Assembly: GCF_011045015.1 (NCBI RefSeq)
Contig: NZ_JAAKZY010000104.1
Coordinates: forward strand, 1-34,811
From: Streptomyces scabichelini
GTDB lineage: Bacteria; Actinomycetota; Actinomycetes; Streptomycetales; Streptomycetaceae
Direction: 5' to 3'
Length of the DNA stretch: 34,811 bases
The first letter of the stretch is position 1; the number at the start of each line of letters is the position of its first letter. The notes below the pieces were generated by a model that worked only from the letters and a program-made list of their open reading frames with translations, did not search any database and had not been told where the DNA came from. This document shows, piece by piece, positions 6,905 through 14,258 of the stretch. The translations under genes were made by a program, and so were the position numbers.

Positions 6905-7078
6905 GCCGAGTCCTGCCGCCGCCCGGATGACGGGTCGACAGAAGTGGATCGGCAGGAGTGGAGGACCCAAGCACGACGGGCCGCCGGAGAGATCCGAGTG
7001 GTCCTTGGGGTGAAGCCGCGCAAGCGGCCGGGCAACTTCGCCAGCCCGAATCCGACAGGTCATCCTTCACAGGCGGCT
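6905..7078 (+). ncRNA. c-di-AMP riboswitch (ydaO-yuaA type)
   Basis: The leader matches what I know of Streptomyces ydaO/yuaA aptamers upstream of cell-wall hydrolases. Visible helices are 6912-6918 with 6950-6956 (CCTGCCG/CGGCAGG), 6962-6967 with 7000-7005 (AGGACC/GGTCCT), and 7015-7019 with 7024-7028 (GCCGC/GCGGC). The conserved unpaired GGGGTGAA (7007-7014) and CGGGCAACTTCGCCAGCCCG block (from 7029) follow, then AATCCGACAGG. High c-di-AMP is known to switch such hydrolase genes off. It ends about 15 bases before the NlpC/P60 start. Boundaries are approximate. Confidence 0.85.
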
Positions 7079-7093
7079 GACGAAGGGTTGCGC

Positions 7094-7567
7094 ATGACTG
7101 CGCTCAATCGTGTCCCGTCGCTGTTGACCAGGGCCGGTACCGCATCGGCTCTCACCGTCGCGGTGGTCGGGGGCAGTGTTGTGGCCCCCGGTTTCGCATC
7201 TGACGCCGTAGCAGTCACCCCTGCGAAGAAGGCACTTCAGGTGGCGGCCTCCAAGAAGGGATCCCCGTACAAGTGGGGAGCCGCGGGGCCCAAGCGCTTC
7301 GACTGCTCCGGGCTCACGCTCTACTCGTTCAAGAAGGCGGGGAAGAAACTCCCCCGTACAGCGGCGGCGCAGTACAACAAGACGCGCCACATCTCCGCTT
7401 CGAACCGCAAGCAGGGAGACCTCGTGTTCTTCCACTCGGGTCGGAACGTCTACCACGTCGGCCTCTACGCCGGGAAGGGACGGATCTGGCACTCCCCGAA
7501 GACCGGGGATGTGGTGAAGCTGCAGAAGATCTGGACGAAGAGCGTCTGGTACGGCCGGGTCAGGTGA
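7094..7567 (+). CDS. Secreted NlpC/P60 family cell-wall hydrolase
   Basis: The 157-residue protein has a signal peptide (hydrophobic segment about 17-35, likely cleavage near residue 40) and one NlpC/P60 peptidase domain. The catalytic Cys71 is in RFDCSGLTLYSF, His121 in VYHVGLYAG, and the third polar residue is His133 in WHSPK. Such enzymes cut peptide cross-links in peptidoglycan outside the cell. There is no extra SH3 or coiled-coil domain, so it is a minimal form. The ATG at 7094 is preceded by GAAGGGT and by the c-di-AMP riboswitch, which suggests control linked to germination or cell-wall growth. A hairpin follows at 7575-7607. Confidence 0.92.
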   Translation: MTALNRVPSLLTRAGTASALTVAVVGGSVVAPGFASDAVAVTPAKKALQVAASKKGSPYKWGAAGPKRFDCSGLTLYSFKKAGKKLPRTAAAQYNKTRHISASNRKQGDLVFFHSGRNVYHVGLYAGKGRIWHSPKTGDVVKLQKIWTKSVWYGRVR

Positions 7568-7574
7568 CTCACGC

Positions 7575-7607
7575 GTGGGGTGGCGACGATCATCGCCGCC
7601 ACCCCAC
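7575..7607 (+). terminator. Hairpin terminator after NlpC/P60 gene
   Basis: Perfect 11-base arms GTGGGGTGGCG (7575-7585) and CGCCACCCCAC (7597-7607) enclose an 11-base loop, 7 bases after the stop. No U-run follows, as is common in high-GC actinomycetes. Confidence 0.65.
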
Positions 7608-7647
7608 GGGGCGTGATGCGGGCCGCAGATGGGTTACTCATTGATCC

Positions 7648-8232
7648 ATGGCCGACCGACAGCCCAGCGAGCGAGAACCCAGCGAGCGACAACCCGACGA
7701 GCGACAGCCCGACGAAGGGCGTCCCGCCGACGGACCTCCCACCGACCGGCGTCCCACCAAGGAGCGGCACGAGACGCCTCTCGAACGCGCCGACCGCAAC
7801 TTCACCGAGCTGCTCCAGGAGCTGAGGGTCACCCAGACAGGCGTACAGATCCTCTTCGCGTTCCTGCTGACCCTCGCGTTCACGCCGCGCTTCCCGTCCC
7901 TCGACACGGTGCAACGCGCCACCTACATCACCACGCTGCTGCTCTCCGTGCTGGCCGCCGTGCTCTTCACGGCACCGGCCGCTCTGCACCGCCGGCTGTT
8001 CCAGCAGGGTGCCAAGCCTCAGATCGTGGCCGTCTCCTCGCATCTCGCCCAGGCCGGGATGGGCGTGCTGGCGTTCGCACTCACCGGGTCGGTCCTGCTG
8101 GTCGTGGACGTGACGGCGGGCCGCCTCGGAGGGATTCTGGCGGGCGCGGGCACCCTGGTGGTGTGCCTCGGTCTGTGGGGTGTCGTGCCGTTGCTGGTGA
8201 AGCGCGCCGGCCGGAGCCCGCGCGATTCCTGA
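7648..8232 (+). CDS. DUF6328 family membrane protein
   Basis: The 194-residue protein has a charged N-terminal tail (1-45) and four hydrophobic helices (about 62-80, 91-110, 130-152, 160-183). The segment ETPLERADRNFTELLQELRV matches the conserved DUF6328 region that precedes the membrane part. Function is unknown. Residues 4-23 are four 5-residue repeats of the type R-x-P-(S/D)-E, encoded by 15-base tandem units (7657-7716). No ribosome site is visible before the ATG at 7648, so the start or a leaderless mRNA is uncertain. It is separated from the upstream hydrolase by a terminator. Confidence 0.8.
   Translation: MADRQPSEREPSERQPDERQPDEGRPADGPPTDRRPTKERHETPLERADRNFTELLQELRVTQTGVQILFAFLLTLAFTPRFPSLDTVQRATYITTLLLSVLAAVLFTAPAALHRRLFQQGAKPQIVAVSSHLAQAGMGVLAFALTGSVLLVVDVTAGRLGGILAGAGTLVVCLGLWGVVPLLVKRAGRSPRDS
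7657..7716 (+). repeat. Four 15-base tandem units encoding an N-terminal tail
   Basis: Units begin at 7657, 7672, 7687 and 7702, all in frame, giving RQPSE, REPSE, RQPDE and RQPDE. The last unit has diverged at its end. Confidence 0.8.
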
Positions 8233-8274
8233 ACCCTGACGGCCGGCCTCCCGTGGCGCCGGACGGGCCGGGGC

Positions 8275-8904
8275 TCAGGCCCGCAGCGGTTCGAGGACGA
8301 GCCCCAGGCCCAGCGCCGTGAGAGCGGTGCCGGTGACGGCCTCGATGGCCCGGGCGGTACGCGGCCTGCGCAGCCACCGGCCGAGCCGGTCCACGAGCAG
8401 GGCGACCGCCGGGAACCAGATCAGGGCGAGTGCGACCACGATCAGCGCGAGCACCAGCATCCGCGGCGTCGTGGGACTTCCGGCCGGCACGAACTGCGGC
8501 AGCAGGCTGAGGAAGGTGACTGCCGCCTTCGGATTGAGGGCGTTGGTCACGAACCCCTGCCGCAGGGCTCCGGCCTCGGACACGACCGGCGGATCGCCGG
8601 TCCCCGCCGCACGCCTCCTGCGCACCGAGTGCAGTGTCCGTACGCCGAGGTAGAGGACGTAGGCGCCGCCCAGCAGCTGAAGCGCGCGGAACAGTGGGGG
8701 CACGGCGGTCAGCACGGCGGCCACTCCGGCGACAGCCAGCGCCGTATGGACGAGCAGCGCTCCCGCGATCCCGAGCGCGCACGCGATGCCGGCCCGGCGG
8801 GAGACCAGGGCGTTGCGCACGACGACGGTGAAGTCGGCGCCGGGCATGGCCACCAGGCCCGCGGCGATTCCTGTGAAGGCGATGAGCTGTCCGTCCATGA
8901 GCAC
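8275..8904 (-). CDS. LysE/RhtB-family amino-acid exporter
   Basis: The 209-residue protein has about six hydrophobic helices. The LysE-superfamily marks are the early G-L-V-A-M-P-G-A-D-F segment and NPKAAVTFLSLLPQFV. It should export an amino acid or similar small solute across the membrane. The GTG at 8904 is chosen because GGAGAGGG lies at a proper distance upstream; an ATG two codons later (8898) is also possible. It is divergent from a LysR regulator 88 bases away, the classical LysE/LysG arrangement in which the regulator senses the exported substrate. Confidence 0.88.
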   Translation of the reverse strand: MLMDGQLIAFTGIAAGLVAMPGADFTVVVRNALVSRRAGIACALGIAGALLVHTALAVAGVAAVLTAVPPLFRALQLLGGAYVLYLGVRTLHSVRRRRAAGTGDPPVVSEAGALRQGFVTNALNPKAAVTFLSLLPQFVPAGSPTTPRMLVLALIVVALALIWFPAVALLVDRLGRWLRRPRTARAIEAVTGTALTALGLGLVLEPLRA

Positions 8905-8992
8905 CAGCGTGCCCTCTCCGAGCCTTCAGCAGGTATGTGCAATATCCTTCATCTGCCTTAAGCAACTCTTTAGTCTGTGGGAGGGCCGTCGC

Positions 8993-9910
8993 ATGTACGA
9001 CCCGACGCGGCTCGCGGCACTGGTGGCGGTCGCCGAGGCGGGCTCGATCACCCGTGCCGCCGAGCGCCTCGGATACACCACGCCGGCGCTCTCCCAGCAG
9101 CTGGCCAAGCTCGAGCGGGAGGCGGGCACGGCCCTTCTCGTACGTCATCACCGCGGCGCCCGGCTGACCGGCGCGGGCGAGCTTCTCGTGGCCAGGGCAC
9201 GGCGGGTACTGGACGAGATGGACCGGGCGCGGCACGAACTGGCGCGCCTGGCAGGGCTGTCCGGCGGCATCCTGCGGCTCGGCACCTTCCAGACGGCCGG
9301 GATCCACCTTCTGCCGCCGGTGCTGAGCGCGTTCCACAGGGCGCACCCCGACGTGGAGCTGACCGTGGCGGACTACGAGCCGCCGGACGGCATCGCCGCG
9401 GTGGCCGCGGGCCGGGTGGACCTGGCGCTGACGCACAGCTACGAGCCGGCGGAGCCCGTACCGCTGCCCTCCGCCGTGTCCGCGGAGCCGGTCCTGGTCG
9501 AGGAGTTGGTGCTGGTGACCGCTCCCGGGCACGCCCTGACCAGCGGCTCGTCCCGGCTTCCACTGACCGGGCTGGCCGGCCGGCAGCTGATCAGCATGGC
9601 GCCGGATCACCCGGCCCGGCAGGGTGTGGAGGCCGCGCTCGCCCGGGCGGGTGCCACCCCGTCGGTCCTCGTCGCGACTCCCGGCTACGCCCTGGTGTGC
9701 GCCCTGGTCAGCGCGGGCCTCGGGGTCGCGGTGGTACCGGAGATGGTCGCCAGGACCGCCGCCACTCCGGTGAGCATGCGCGCCCTCGAACCAGGAGACC
9801 TGCGCCGCACGATCTCGGTCGTCCACCGCACCGACGAGACGGCACCCGCGGCCGACGCCTTCCGCGCACTGCTGCGCGGCGCTTTCGGCCGCGCGGCCCA
9901 GCAGAACTGA
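8993..9910 (+). CDS. LysR-family transcriptional regulator
   Basis: The 305-residue regulator has an N-terminal winged helix-turn-helix (about 3-60, with AGSITRAAERLGYTTPALSQ) and a periplasmic-binding-like effector domain (about 90-295). GTGGGAGGG precedes the ATG at 8993. The divergent LysE-type exporter is the probable target. The effector is unknown; it may be the exported compound. Its 3' end converges with the ATPase gene, 25 bases apart, where an 18-base tandem duplication lies. Confidence 0.9.
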   Translation: MYDPTRLAALVAVAEAGSITRAAERLGYTTPALSQQLAKLEREAGTALLVRHHRGARLTGAGELLVARARRVLDEMDRARHELARLAGLSGGILRLGTFQTAGIHLLPPVLSAFHRAHPDVELTVADYEPPDGIAAVAAGRVDLALTHSYEPAEPVPLPSAVSAEPVLVEELVLVTAPGHALTSGSSRLPLTGLAGRQLISMAPDHPARQGVEAALARAGATPSVLVATPGYALVCALVSAGLGVAVVPEMVARTAATPVSMRALEPGDLRRTISVVHRTDETAPAADAFRALLRGAFGRAAQQN

Positions 9911-9918
9911 CGGGCCCT

Positions 9919-9954
9919 CAGTCGGCGGACACCGGTCAGTCGGCAGACACCGGC
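9919..9954. repeat. 18-base tandem duplication at a convergent gene junction
   Basis: Units 9919-9936 and 9937-9954 differ at two positions; each begins CAGTCGGC. The stop of the minus-strand ATPase gene (9936-9938) straddles the unit junction. If the second unit were lost, the protein would end in a near-identical VSAD. Confidence 0.9.
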
Positions 9955-10370
9955 GTCGTCCACGGCAACATGATCGACACCGTCTTGCCGCCCTCGCGAG
10001 TGGGCCGGACCGTCAGCTTGCCCCCGCACTCGGCGGTCAGGAAGCGAATGATCACCATGCCGCGGCCGTTGTCCTGCTGGACGGCCGCGGGAAGTCGTTT
10101 CGGGAAGCGCGGATGGCTGTCGGTCACACCGATACGCAACTGTTCGTCACGGTCGAGCGTGACGTCCACCGTGAACGTCGGTGACTGCCCGAACGTGTGC
10201 TGCACGGCGTTGGTGGCGAGTTCGGAGACGATGAGGCGGACGGTGTCGGCGAGTTCCGTGTCGGACGGAAGGCCCCATTCGGCAAGGACGTTGGCGACGT
10301 AGGTACGGGCGGCGGAGACCGAGGCGGGATCGCTCGGCAGAGTGACGGATGCTTCCAGGTGGTCTGCCAT
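9936..10370 (-). CDS. ATP-binding protein, anti-sigma-factor kinase-like
   Basis: The 144-residue protein is a stand-alone GHKL ATPase domain of the RsbW/SpoIIAB type: N box ELATNAVQH (50-58), G1-like VTDSHPRFP (82-90), and G2 NGRGM (101-105). There are no sensor or membrane parts. Related Streptomyces proteins accompany WhiJ-type HTH/DUF397 pairs and are thought to take part in developmental regulation. It is divergent from the HTH gene. The ATG at 10370 gives the standard start; upstream in-frame codons have no ribosome site. Confidence 0.88.
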   Translation of the reverse strand: MADHLEASVTLPSDPASVSAARTYVANVLAEWGLPSDTELADTVRLIVSELATNAVQHTFGQSPTFTVDVTLDRDEQLRIGVTDSHPRFPKRLPAAVQQDNGRGMVIIRFLTAECGGKLTVRPTREGGKTVSIMLPWTTPVSAD

Positions 10371-10656
10371 GGCGACGTCGTCCCTTTCCCACGGGACCGG
10401 AGTCCGACACGGAGCGGAGGTTCGAGTACGGTCCCGGACTGGTGCTGCGCGCCAGACTGCCACTACCGCGCCGGTCTCGGTGGCGATCCACCAAGATATG
10501 CATATATCTGTCGCTCGAAGCGGTGAACTCTGCGACGGCCGACCGTATTTGGGCGGGCCGGAGGGTGGTCGTTCGGGCGGGTGACCGGTTCGTCTTCTAC
10601 CGTCGGCGTGACGCCGAACGTTATAGCGTCGGCGCGACGGTCGGAAGGAGACGGCC
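10371..10656. other. Divergent intergenic region with AT-rich palindrome
   Basis: No gene is supported. It contains the AT-rich near-palindrome at 10494-10509, a dyad TCGGCG/CGCCGA (10603-10608, 10612-10617) and a direct repeat CGTCGGCG (10601-10608, 10627-10634) shortly before the HTH gene. A TATAGC box at 10622-10627 could be a -10 element, but no -35 is evident. Confidence 0.5.
10494..10509. promoter_or_regulatory. AT-rich palindrome, candidate operator of the WhiJ-like cassette
   Basis: AGATATGCATATATCT contains the perfect 10-base palindrome ATATGCATAT (10496-10505). Such an AT run is exceptional in this GC-rich surrounding. It lies between the divergent ATPase and HTH genes, where the HTH protein would be expected to bind. 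Confidence 0.5.
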
Positions 10657-11514
10657 ATGCAGTACGGCCCCGCGGTACGCCGCCGCAAGCTCGGCGCGGA
10701 GCTTCGCGCGCTGCGCGCCCGCGCGGGCCTCACGAGCGGCGAGGCCGCCCGGCTGGTCGGCTGGCACCAGTCGAAAGTGAGCCGGATCGAGACGGGCCGC
10801 AGCGGGGTCAAACCGGCGGACGTACGGCGACTCCTCGACGCGTACGACGTCCGGGACCCGAAACTGCTCGAACTGCTCGTCGTACTCGCGGGATCCGACG
10901 GCGACGGCCGGCACCGATGGTGGAACGCCTATCGAGGTCTGCTGCCGCCCACGTACCGCGATTTCATCAGTCTGGAGTCCCAGGCCTGCGCGATGCGCAC
11001 CCTGGAGAACTCCGTGGTCCCGGGGCTGTTGCAGACACCGGAGTACGCCCGCGAGGTGACGCGGGCAGCCGTGGACGGGCTGCCGGACGGCAAGGTCGAC
11101 GCGCTCGTGGAGGTGCGCCTGGCCCGCCAGGACGTGCTGCGTTCGAATACGCCGCTCCGGCTGAGCGCGGTCCTGGACGAGGGAGTGCTGCGTCGGTCGG
11201 TCGGCGGGCCGGAGGTGATGGCGCGGCAGTTGAGGCGTCTACGGGACGCGGCCCGGCTGCCTCACGTGCGGATTCAGGTGCTGCCTTTCGGTGGGGGCGC
11301 CCATGTCGGGATGACCGGTCCTTTCGTTATCTTTTCATTTCCGACCACTTCTGATCTGGACGTGGTTGTTCTAGACCACTTGACGAGTAGCCTTTACCTC
11401 GAACGGGAAGAGGACCTCCGGGCCTACGCCGAGGCCTTCAACTCCCTTCAGATCCACGCCCTTTCGCCCGAGGAATCGTTGGGTTTCATCGCCGGGCTAG
11501 CTGACGGCGAGTAA
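10657..11514 (+). CDS. WhiJ-like HTH regulator (XRE HTH plus DUF5753)
   Basis: The 285-residue protein has an XRE-type helix-turn-helix (about 8-65, with LTSGEAARLVGWHQSKVSRIETGRS spread over the helices) and a C-terminal DUF5753 domain (about 95-275, starting near the ENSVVPGLLQTPEYAR motif). It is followed 9 bases later by a DUF397 gene, the pairing typical of Streptomyces developmental regulators of the WhiJ family. GGAAGGAGA precedes the ATG. The stretch 11321-11400 has unusually low GC (36 of 80) and clusters of codons rare in this genus (CTA, TTG, AGT, CTT). Confidence 0.9.
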   Translation: MQYGPAVRRRKLGAELRALRARAGLTSGEAARLVGWHQSKVSRIETGRSGVKPADVRRLLDAYDVRDPKLLELLVVLAGSDGDGRHRWWNAYRGLLPPTYRDFISLESQACAMRTLENSVVPGLLQTPEYAREVTRAAVDGLPDGKVDALVEVRLARQDVLRSNTPLRLSAVLDEGVLRRSVGGPEVMARQLRRLRDAARLPHVRIQVLPFGGGAHVGMTGPFVIFSFPTTSDLDVVVLDHLTSSLYLEREEDLRAYAEAFNSLQIHALSPEESLGFIAGLADGE

Positions 11515-11523
11515 GGAGGCACC

Positions 11524-11751
11524 ATGTCCACCCCCCAGCCTCGGTACGTACCTTCGAGCACCCGTCTGCACGGTGTGCGGTGGCAGCGCAGCAGCCGCAG
11601 CACGGGAATGAACAACTGCGTCGAGACGGCCCGTCCGGGCTCCGGCCCCTGGGCCGGACTCCTCGCGGTGCGCGACTCGAAGAACACTTCGGGTCCCGCC
11701 CTGCTCTTCGCGCCCTCGGCCTGGCAGGGCTTTATCGCCACGCTTCGCTAG
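11524..11751 (+). CDS. DUF397 domain protein
   Basis: The 75-residue product shows the DUF397 hallmarks W-x-x-S-S-x-S with a following N-C-V-E-x-A (WQRSSRSTGMNNCVETA), a VRDSKN motif and the F-x-P-x-A-W-x-x-F end (FAPSAWQGF). TAAGGAGG precedes the ATG. DUF397 proteins work with the adjacent HTH/DUF5753 regulator, probably as its small antagonist. The gene overlaps the 3' end of bioF by 20 bases, tail to tail, and its stop borders an 18-base tandem repeat. Confidence 0.92.
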   Translation: MSTPQPRYVPSSTRLHGVRWQRSSRSTGMNNCVETARPGSGPWAGLLAVRDSKNTSGPALLFAPSAWQGFIATLR

Positions 11752-12922
11752 TCGGCTGTGCTCCGCTGGTCAGTCGCGCTCCGCTGGTCGGCCGAGCTTC
11801 GCTGATCACCCGTACGGCATGGTCGATCTGCTCGTCGGTGAGGTCCGCGCGGGCGGTGAGCCGCAGCCGTGAGATGCCGTCCGGCACCGACGGGGGACGG
11901 AAGCAGCCGACCGCCAGTCCCGCCTCGCGGCAGTCGGCCGCCCAGCGCACGGCCTGCTCCGGGGAGGGTGCGCGCACGGAGACGACGGCGGCGTCCGGTC
12001 GTACCGCTTCGAGGCCCTCGGCCGTCAGGCGGGTGTGCAGCGCCGTGGCAACGGCACGCGCGCGCGTGGCTCGTTCGGGTTCCCGGCGCAGCAGGCGGAG
12101 GGCCGCGAGGGCGGCGCCCGCCGCAGCCGGGGCCAGGCCGGTGTCGAAGATGAAGGTGCGGGCCGCGTTGACCAGGTGGTCGATCACGTGGGCCGGGCCG
12201 AGGACGGCGCCGCCCTGGCTGCCGAACGACTTCGACAACGTGACGGTGGTGACGACGTCGCCTGCGCCCGCGAGCCCGGCCGCGTGCGGTGCGCCCCGGC
12301 CGCCGTCGCCGAGTACGCCGAGCCCGTGCGCGTCGTCGACGACCAGACCGGCGCCGGACTCCCGGCAGGCGCGCGCGAGTTCGGCGAGCGGCGCCGCGTC
12401 GCCGTCCACCGAGAAGACCGTGTCGGACACGACGACGGCGGGTCCCGAGTGCGTGGCGAGCGCCTTGCGTACGGCGTCCGGGTCGGCGTGCGCGACGACC
12501 TGTGTGGTGCCGCGCGCGAGACGGCAGCCGTCGATCAGCGAGGCGTGGTTGCCCGCGTCCGACACGACGAGGGAGCCGTGCGGCGCCAGCGCGGTGACGG
12601 CGGCGAGGTTGGCGGCATAGCCCGAGGAGAAGACGAGCGCGGACTCGAAGCCGCAGAACTCGGCCAGTTCGCGCTCGAGTTCGGCGTGCAGTTCCGTGGA
12701 GCCGGTGACGAGCCGGGAGCCGGTGGCGCCGCCGCCCCACACCTGCGCGGCGTGCGCGGCGGCCTCGGTGATCTCGGGGTGCCGGGCCAGGCCCAGGTAG
12801 TCGTTGCTCGCGAGATCGAGCAGCGGGGAGTCCGCGGGGCGTGGGCGCAGGGTGCGGACGAGTCCGGCCCGGCGTCGCGTACGCGCCTGTTCGTCGATCC
12901 ACGCGAACGGCGATCCGGCCAT
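11732..12922 (-). CDS. bioF: 8-amino-7-oxononanoate synthase
   Basis: The 396-residue PLP enzyme condenses pimeloyl-CoA or pimeloyl-ACP with alanine in biotin synthesis. Visible residues are the family's LDLASNDYLGLARHP (36-50), GSRLVTG (68-74), the PLP-ring Asp197 and His199 (DDAHG) and the Schiff-base Lys231 (TLSKSFGSQGG). GGAGGA precedes the ATG at 12922. The C-terminus carries an unusual tail of four hexapeptide repeats (374-396, S-(E/G)-A-x-x-T), encoded by 18-base tandem units that run into the end of the convergent DUF397 gene. It is divergent from bioB. Confidence 0.96.
   Translation of the reverse strand: MAGSPFAWIDEQARTRRRAGLVRTLRPRPADSPLLDLASNDYLGLARHPEITEAAAHAAQVWGGGATGSRLVTGSTELHAELERELAEFCGFESALVFSSGYAANLAAVTALAPHGSLVVSDAGNHASLIDGCRLARGTTQVVAHADPDAVRKALATHSGPAVVVSDTVFSVDGDAAPLAELARACRESGAGLVVDDAHGLGVLGDGGRGAPHAAGLAGAGDVVTTVTLSKSFGSQGGAVLGPAHVIDHLVNAARTFIFDTGLAPAAAGAALAALRLLRREPERATRARAVATALHTRLTAEGLEAVRPDAAVVSVRAPSPEQAVRWAADCREAGLAVGCFRPPSVPDGISRLRLTARADLTDEQIDHAVRVISEARPTSGARLTSGAQPTSEAWR
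11733..11804. repeat. 18-base tandem repeat at the bioF/DUF397 3' ends
   Basis: Three clear units (11751-11768, 11769-11786, 11787-11804), each ending GCTCCGCTG or GCTTCGCTG, are preceded by a degenerate unit (11733-11750) that matches in 10 of 18 positions. The last unit contains the DUF397 C-terminus; the whole array encodes the BioF tail. Confidence 0.85.
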
Positions 12923-12935
12923 GTGTCCTCCGGGC

Positions 12936-12984
12936 CTAGGGTCTTTCGTGAGGGTGCCTTTTGTAGGCAGTGCACAGACCCTAG
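12936..12984 (-). promoter_or_regulatory. Nested inverted repeats in the bioF leader
   Basis: Perfect 9-base arms CTAGGGTCT (12936-12944) and AGACCCTAG (12976-12984) enclose TGCCT/AGGCA (12955-12959, 12965-12969) and a short GTG/CAC pair (12948-12950, 12973-12975). The array ends 13 bases before the bioF ATG, next to its ribosome site. On the bioF transcript it would fold into one long interrupted helix. Whether it acts as RNA or as a DNA operator is not visible. Confidence 0.55.
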
Positions 12985-13006
12985 CGGGGCGGCCAGCCAC
13001 CCATGA

Positions 13007-13022
13007 TGTGGAAAAAACCACA
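13007..13022. promoter_or_regulatory. Dyad in the bioF-bioB intergenic region
   Basis: TGTGG (13007-13011), six A residues and CCACA (13018-13022) form a perfect dyad between the divergent biotin genes. It is a candidate binding site for the biotin regulator; the regulator gene itself is not in the window. Confidence 0.45.
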
Positions 13023-13091
13023 CGTCGAACCGCGTCTGTTGTACGAACTCTCCTTGGCCCCGCCCGGTCGGATAGGCCAGGATCTGACCCC

Positions 13092-14258
13092 ATGGACCTG
13101 CTGAACACGCTGGTGGACAAGGGGCTTCGGCGCGAGCTGCCGACCCGCGACGAGGCGCTGGCCGTGCTGGCCACCTCCGACGACGAACTCCTCGATGTGG
13201 TGGCCGCGGCCGGCAAGGTACGGCGGCAGTGGTTCGGCCGAAGGGTGAAACTCAACTATCTGGTCAACCTGAAGTCGGGCCTGTGCCCCGAGGACTGCTC
13301 GTACTGCTCCCAGCGCCTCGGTTCCAAGGCCGAGATCCTCAAGTACACCTGGCTGAAGCCCGACCAGGCCTCGGAGGCCGCGGCCGCCGGGCTCGCGGGC
13401 GGTGCCAAGCGGGTCTGTCTGGTGGCGAGCGGACGCGGCCCGACGGACCGTGACGTCGACCGGGTCTCGGACACCATCAAGGCGATCAAGGACCAGAACG
13501 AGGGCGTCGAGGTGTGCGCCTGCCTCGGTCTCCTCTCCGACGGCCAGGCCGAGCGGCTGCGCGCGGCGGGCGCGGACGCCTACAACCACAACCTCAACAC
13601 GTCCGAGGGGACGTACGGGGACATCACGACCACCCACACGTACGCCGATCGCGTCGACACGGTCCAGAAGGCGCACGCGGCGGGCCTGTCCGCCTGCTCG
13701 GGTCTGATCGCGGGCATGGGCGAGAGCGACGAGGACCTGGTCGACGTCGTGTACGCGCTGCGCGCACTGGACCCGGACTCGATCCCCGTCAACTTCCTGA
13801 TCCCCTTCGAGGGCACCCCGCTCGCCAAGGAGTGGAACCTCACCCCGCAGCGCTGTCTGCGCATCCTCGCGATGGTCCGGTTCGTCTGCCCGGACGTCGA
13901 GGTGCGCATCGCCGGTGGCCGCGAGGTCCACCTCCGTACGATGCAGCCGCTCGCGCTCCACCTCGCCAACTCGATCTTCCTCGGCGACTACCTCACGAGC
14001 GAGGGCCAGGCGGGCAGGGCTGACCTGGACATGATCGCGGACGCCGGGTTCGAGGTGGAGGGCACGGGCGAGGTGACGCTGCCCGAGCATCGGGCGCCCG
14101 GCGGGTGCGGCTCGCAGGGCGCATGCGGTTCCTCCGCCGGCTCCTCCGCTGGTTCCTCCGCCGGCTCCTCCGCTTCGGAGGCGATCCCCGAAGCGCGTAC
14201 GGATCTGGTCGCCGTACGCCGCCGGGGTGCCGGAACGGATCTCGCACCCAATGCCTGA
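13092..14258 (+). CDS. bioB: Biotin synthase (radical SAM)
   Basis: The 388-residue enzyme inserts sulfur into dethiobiotin. The radical-SAM cluster ligands are Cys65, Cys69 and Cys72 (CPEDCSYC); the second-cluster residues expected in BioB are represented by Cys109, Cys142, Cys202 and Arg272 (VRIAGGRE). YNHNLNTS and GLIAGMGE are also typical. The core ends near residue 333; a low-complexity tail follows, with four GSSA units (346-361) encoded by 12-base repeats. The ATG at 13092 gives the expected N-terminus. The stop overlaps the bioA start by 8 bases. Confidence 0.97.
   Translation: MDLLNTLVDKGLRRELPTRDEALAVLATSDDELLDVVAAAGKVRRQWFGRRVKLNYLVNLKSGLCPEDCSYCSQRLGSKAEILKYTWLKPDQASEAAAAGLAGGAKRVCLVASGRGPTDRDVDRVSDTIKAIKDQNEGVEVCACLGLLSDGQAERLRAAGADAYNHNLNTSEGTYGDITTTHTYADRVDTVQKAHAAGLSACSGLIAGMGESDEDLVDVVYALRALDPDSIPVNFLIPFEGTPLAKEWNLTPQRCLRILAMVRFVCPDVEVRIAGGREVHLRTMQPLALHLANSIFLGDYLTSEGQAGRADLDMIADAGFEVEGTGEVTLPEHRAPGGCGSQGACGSSAGSSAGSSAGSSASEAIPEARTDLVAVRRRGAGTDLAPNA
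14127..14174 (+). repeat. 12-base tandem repeats encoding a GSSA tail of BioB
   Basis: Four 12-base units alternate GGTTCCTCCGCC and GGCTCCTCCGCT, so the array is really two 24-base units. They encode residues 346-361 of BioB. Confidence 0.85.

Noticed and set aside
6792..7013. 73-codon frame overlapping the hydrolase leader
   Set aside because: It covers most of the c-di-AMP aptamer, has no ribosome site and no protein features.
11733..11804. Repeat arrays as a CRISPR
   Set aside because: Units are 9-22 bases, directly adjacent and without spacers, and no cas gene is present.
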